Source: JAJVID01 sp035714085
Lineage (GTDB): Bacteria; Acidobacteriota; Blastocatellia; RBC074
NCBI GenBank assembly: GCA_035714085.1
Contig: DASTMP010000008.1
Span: forward strand, 1-64,000
Direction: 5' to 3'
Length of the DNA stretch: 64,000 nt
Shown: positions 63,651 to 64,000 of the stretch, one piece after another
How positions within the stretch are numbered: position 1 is the stretch's first letter
How the letters are laid out: each line of letters opens with the position of its first letter
Position numbers and translations under genes: made by a program
Notes under the pieces: generated by a model
The model's database searches: none
The model's input: only the letters and a program-made list of their open reading frames with translations
Told to the model about the DNA's origin: nothing

Positions 63651-64000
63651 TCAGCGACTTACTTCGAAGTCGGCGCGGCAGCCTCGATCCACCCAAAGTC
63701 CATTCCGGTCGCGCCCCCATGTGCGACCAAAAATGCAGGGCGAGCCGCTGCGCTGACGAAGCAGGCGAACCTCTCCGCGTCCGAGCGCGCCTTCAGCGCA
63801 ATAATGGCGCTTCTCGTCGCCGGACTCGCAATAGAAGGTTTGGGAATAACCGCCACGTCCGCCTGGGCCACGATCATTACCGCCACGGCCTGGGCCACGA
63901 TCATTACCGCCACGGCCGTAATCGCGTTCGCCGCCGGTCACAAAATCGGCGCGGCAGCCGCGATCCACCCAGATGCCGCGTCTGTCATAGCCCCACGTCC
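63651..64000 (-). CDS. DUF3011 repeat protein (5' end outside the window)
   Basis: Partial gene; at least 116 codons are in the window. It contains two DUF3011-like units: the C-terminal one runs 'TFYCESGDEKRHYCAEGAL', 'RGEVRLLRQRSGSPC', 'FGRTWGRDRNGLWVDRGC' and RADFEV; the edge cuts the other, which ends in YDRRGIWVDRGCRADF. A Gly/Arg/Asp-rich linker (GRGGNDRGPGRGGNDRGPGG) from an internal tandem repeat joins them. Paired cysteines suggest an exported protein. Function of the family is unknown. Confidence 0.8.
   Translation of the reverse strand, partial: TWGYDRRGIWVDRGCRADFVTGGERDYGRGGNDRGPGRGGNDRGPGGRGGYSQTFYCESGDEKRHYCAEGALGRGEVRLLRQRSGSPCIFGRTWGRDRNGLWVDRGCRADFEVSR

Overview
This is a bacterial chromosome segment of fairly high GC. 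The gene content points to an Acidobacteriota-like organism (Blastocatellia type); that placement is inferred from family content, since no rRNA or marker phylogeny is available here. The clues are an Oar-like TonB receptor with an N-terminal carboxypeptidase-like domain, Pkn-type Ser/Thr kinases with TPR tails, a DUF1549/DUF1553 cytochrome protein with a DUF1501 partner, exported S9 peptidases, a bactofilin, and many long intergenic palindromes. No rRNA, intact tRNA, CRISPR array, prophage or complete IS was found.

Layout. 1-17 kb: exported proteins (cyclophilin, S9 peptidase, Oar-like receptor, BNR propeller, PQQ-like propeller, DUF1553/TlpA-like/DUF1501 operon) and a decayed Phd antitoxin. 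17-25.5 kb: two Pkn kinases, ComF, MreB, a possible structured leader and an HNH nuclease. 25.5-32 kb: a PCS-like lipid enzyme, then acyl-CoA dehydrogenase, MaoC and CitE-like genes suggesting branched-chain or itaconate-type acyl-CoA catabolism, interrupted by a GxxExxY nuclease gene with an in-frame stop. 32-36.2 kb: an F420-linked group (LLM and PPOX oxidoreductases, SagB-like double nitroreductase, bactofilin, CofC/FbiD). 36.3-44.6 kb, minus strand: epimerase, purN, S9 peptidase, purM, DUF3006, a ComEC-like metallohydrolase and purF. 44.8-48.8 kb: two SUMF1-fold membrane proteins and an outer-membrane protein. 49-58 kb: PcrA/UvrD, an orphan HslV-like hydrolase, DsbA plus VKOR, a DUF1080 protein, D-aminoacylase, nitrilase and a second LLM enzyme. 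58-60.3 kb: a lower-GC accessory patch with an AIPR-like defence gene, a MITE-like palindrome and an orphan HigA whose 5' end carries a tRNA T-arm. 60.3-64 kb: a GH5-CBM2 cellulase with tandem 19-bp upstream repeats, an SsnA-like amidohydrolase and a DUF3011 protein cut by the window end.

The most unusual property is the spacer DNA. About twenty spacers hold long hairpins from several families (GATCGAG, ACGAAG, GGGGAATG, GGTGTCAG, CAGGATT, CCTGGGTACGCG and others). These are not confined to spacers: they supply the last codons and stop of at least four genes, the probable start region and signal peptide of another, the N-terminus of another, and in-frame insertions in a kinase activation loop and in the DUF1553 protein. 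One ACGAAG spacer contains the GxxExxY nuclease relic, while a nearby one is empty. All functional statements come from reading the sequence and family knowledge; no searches were run.
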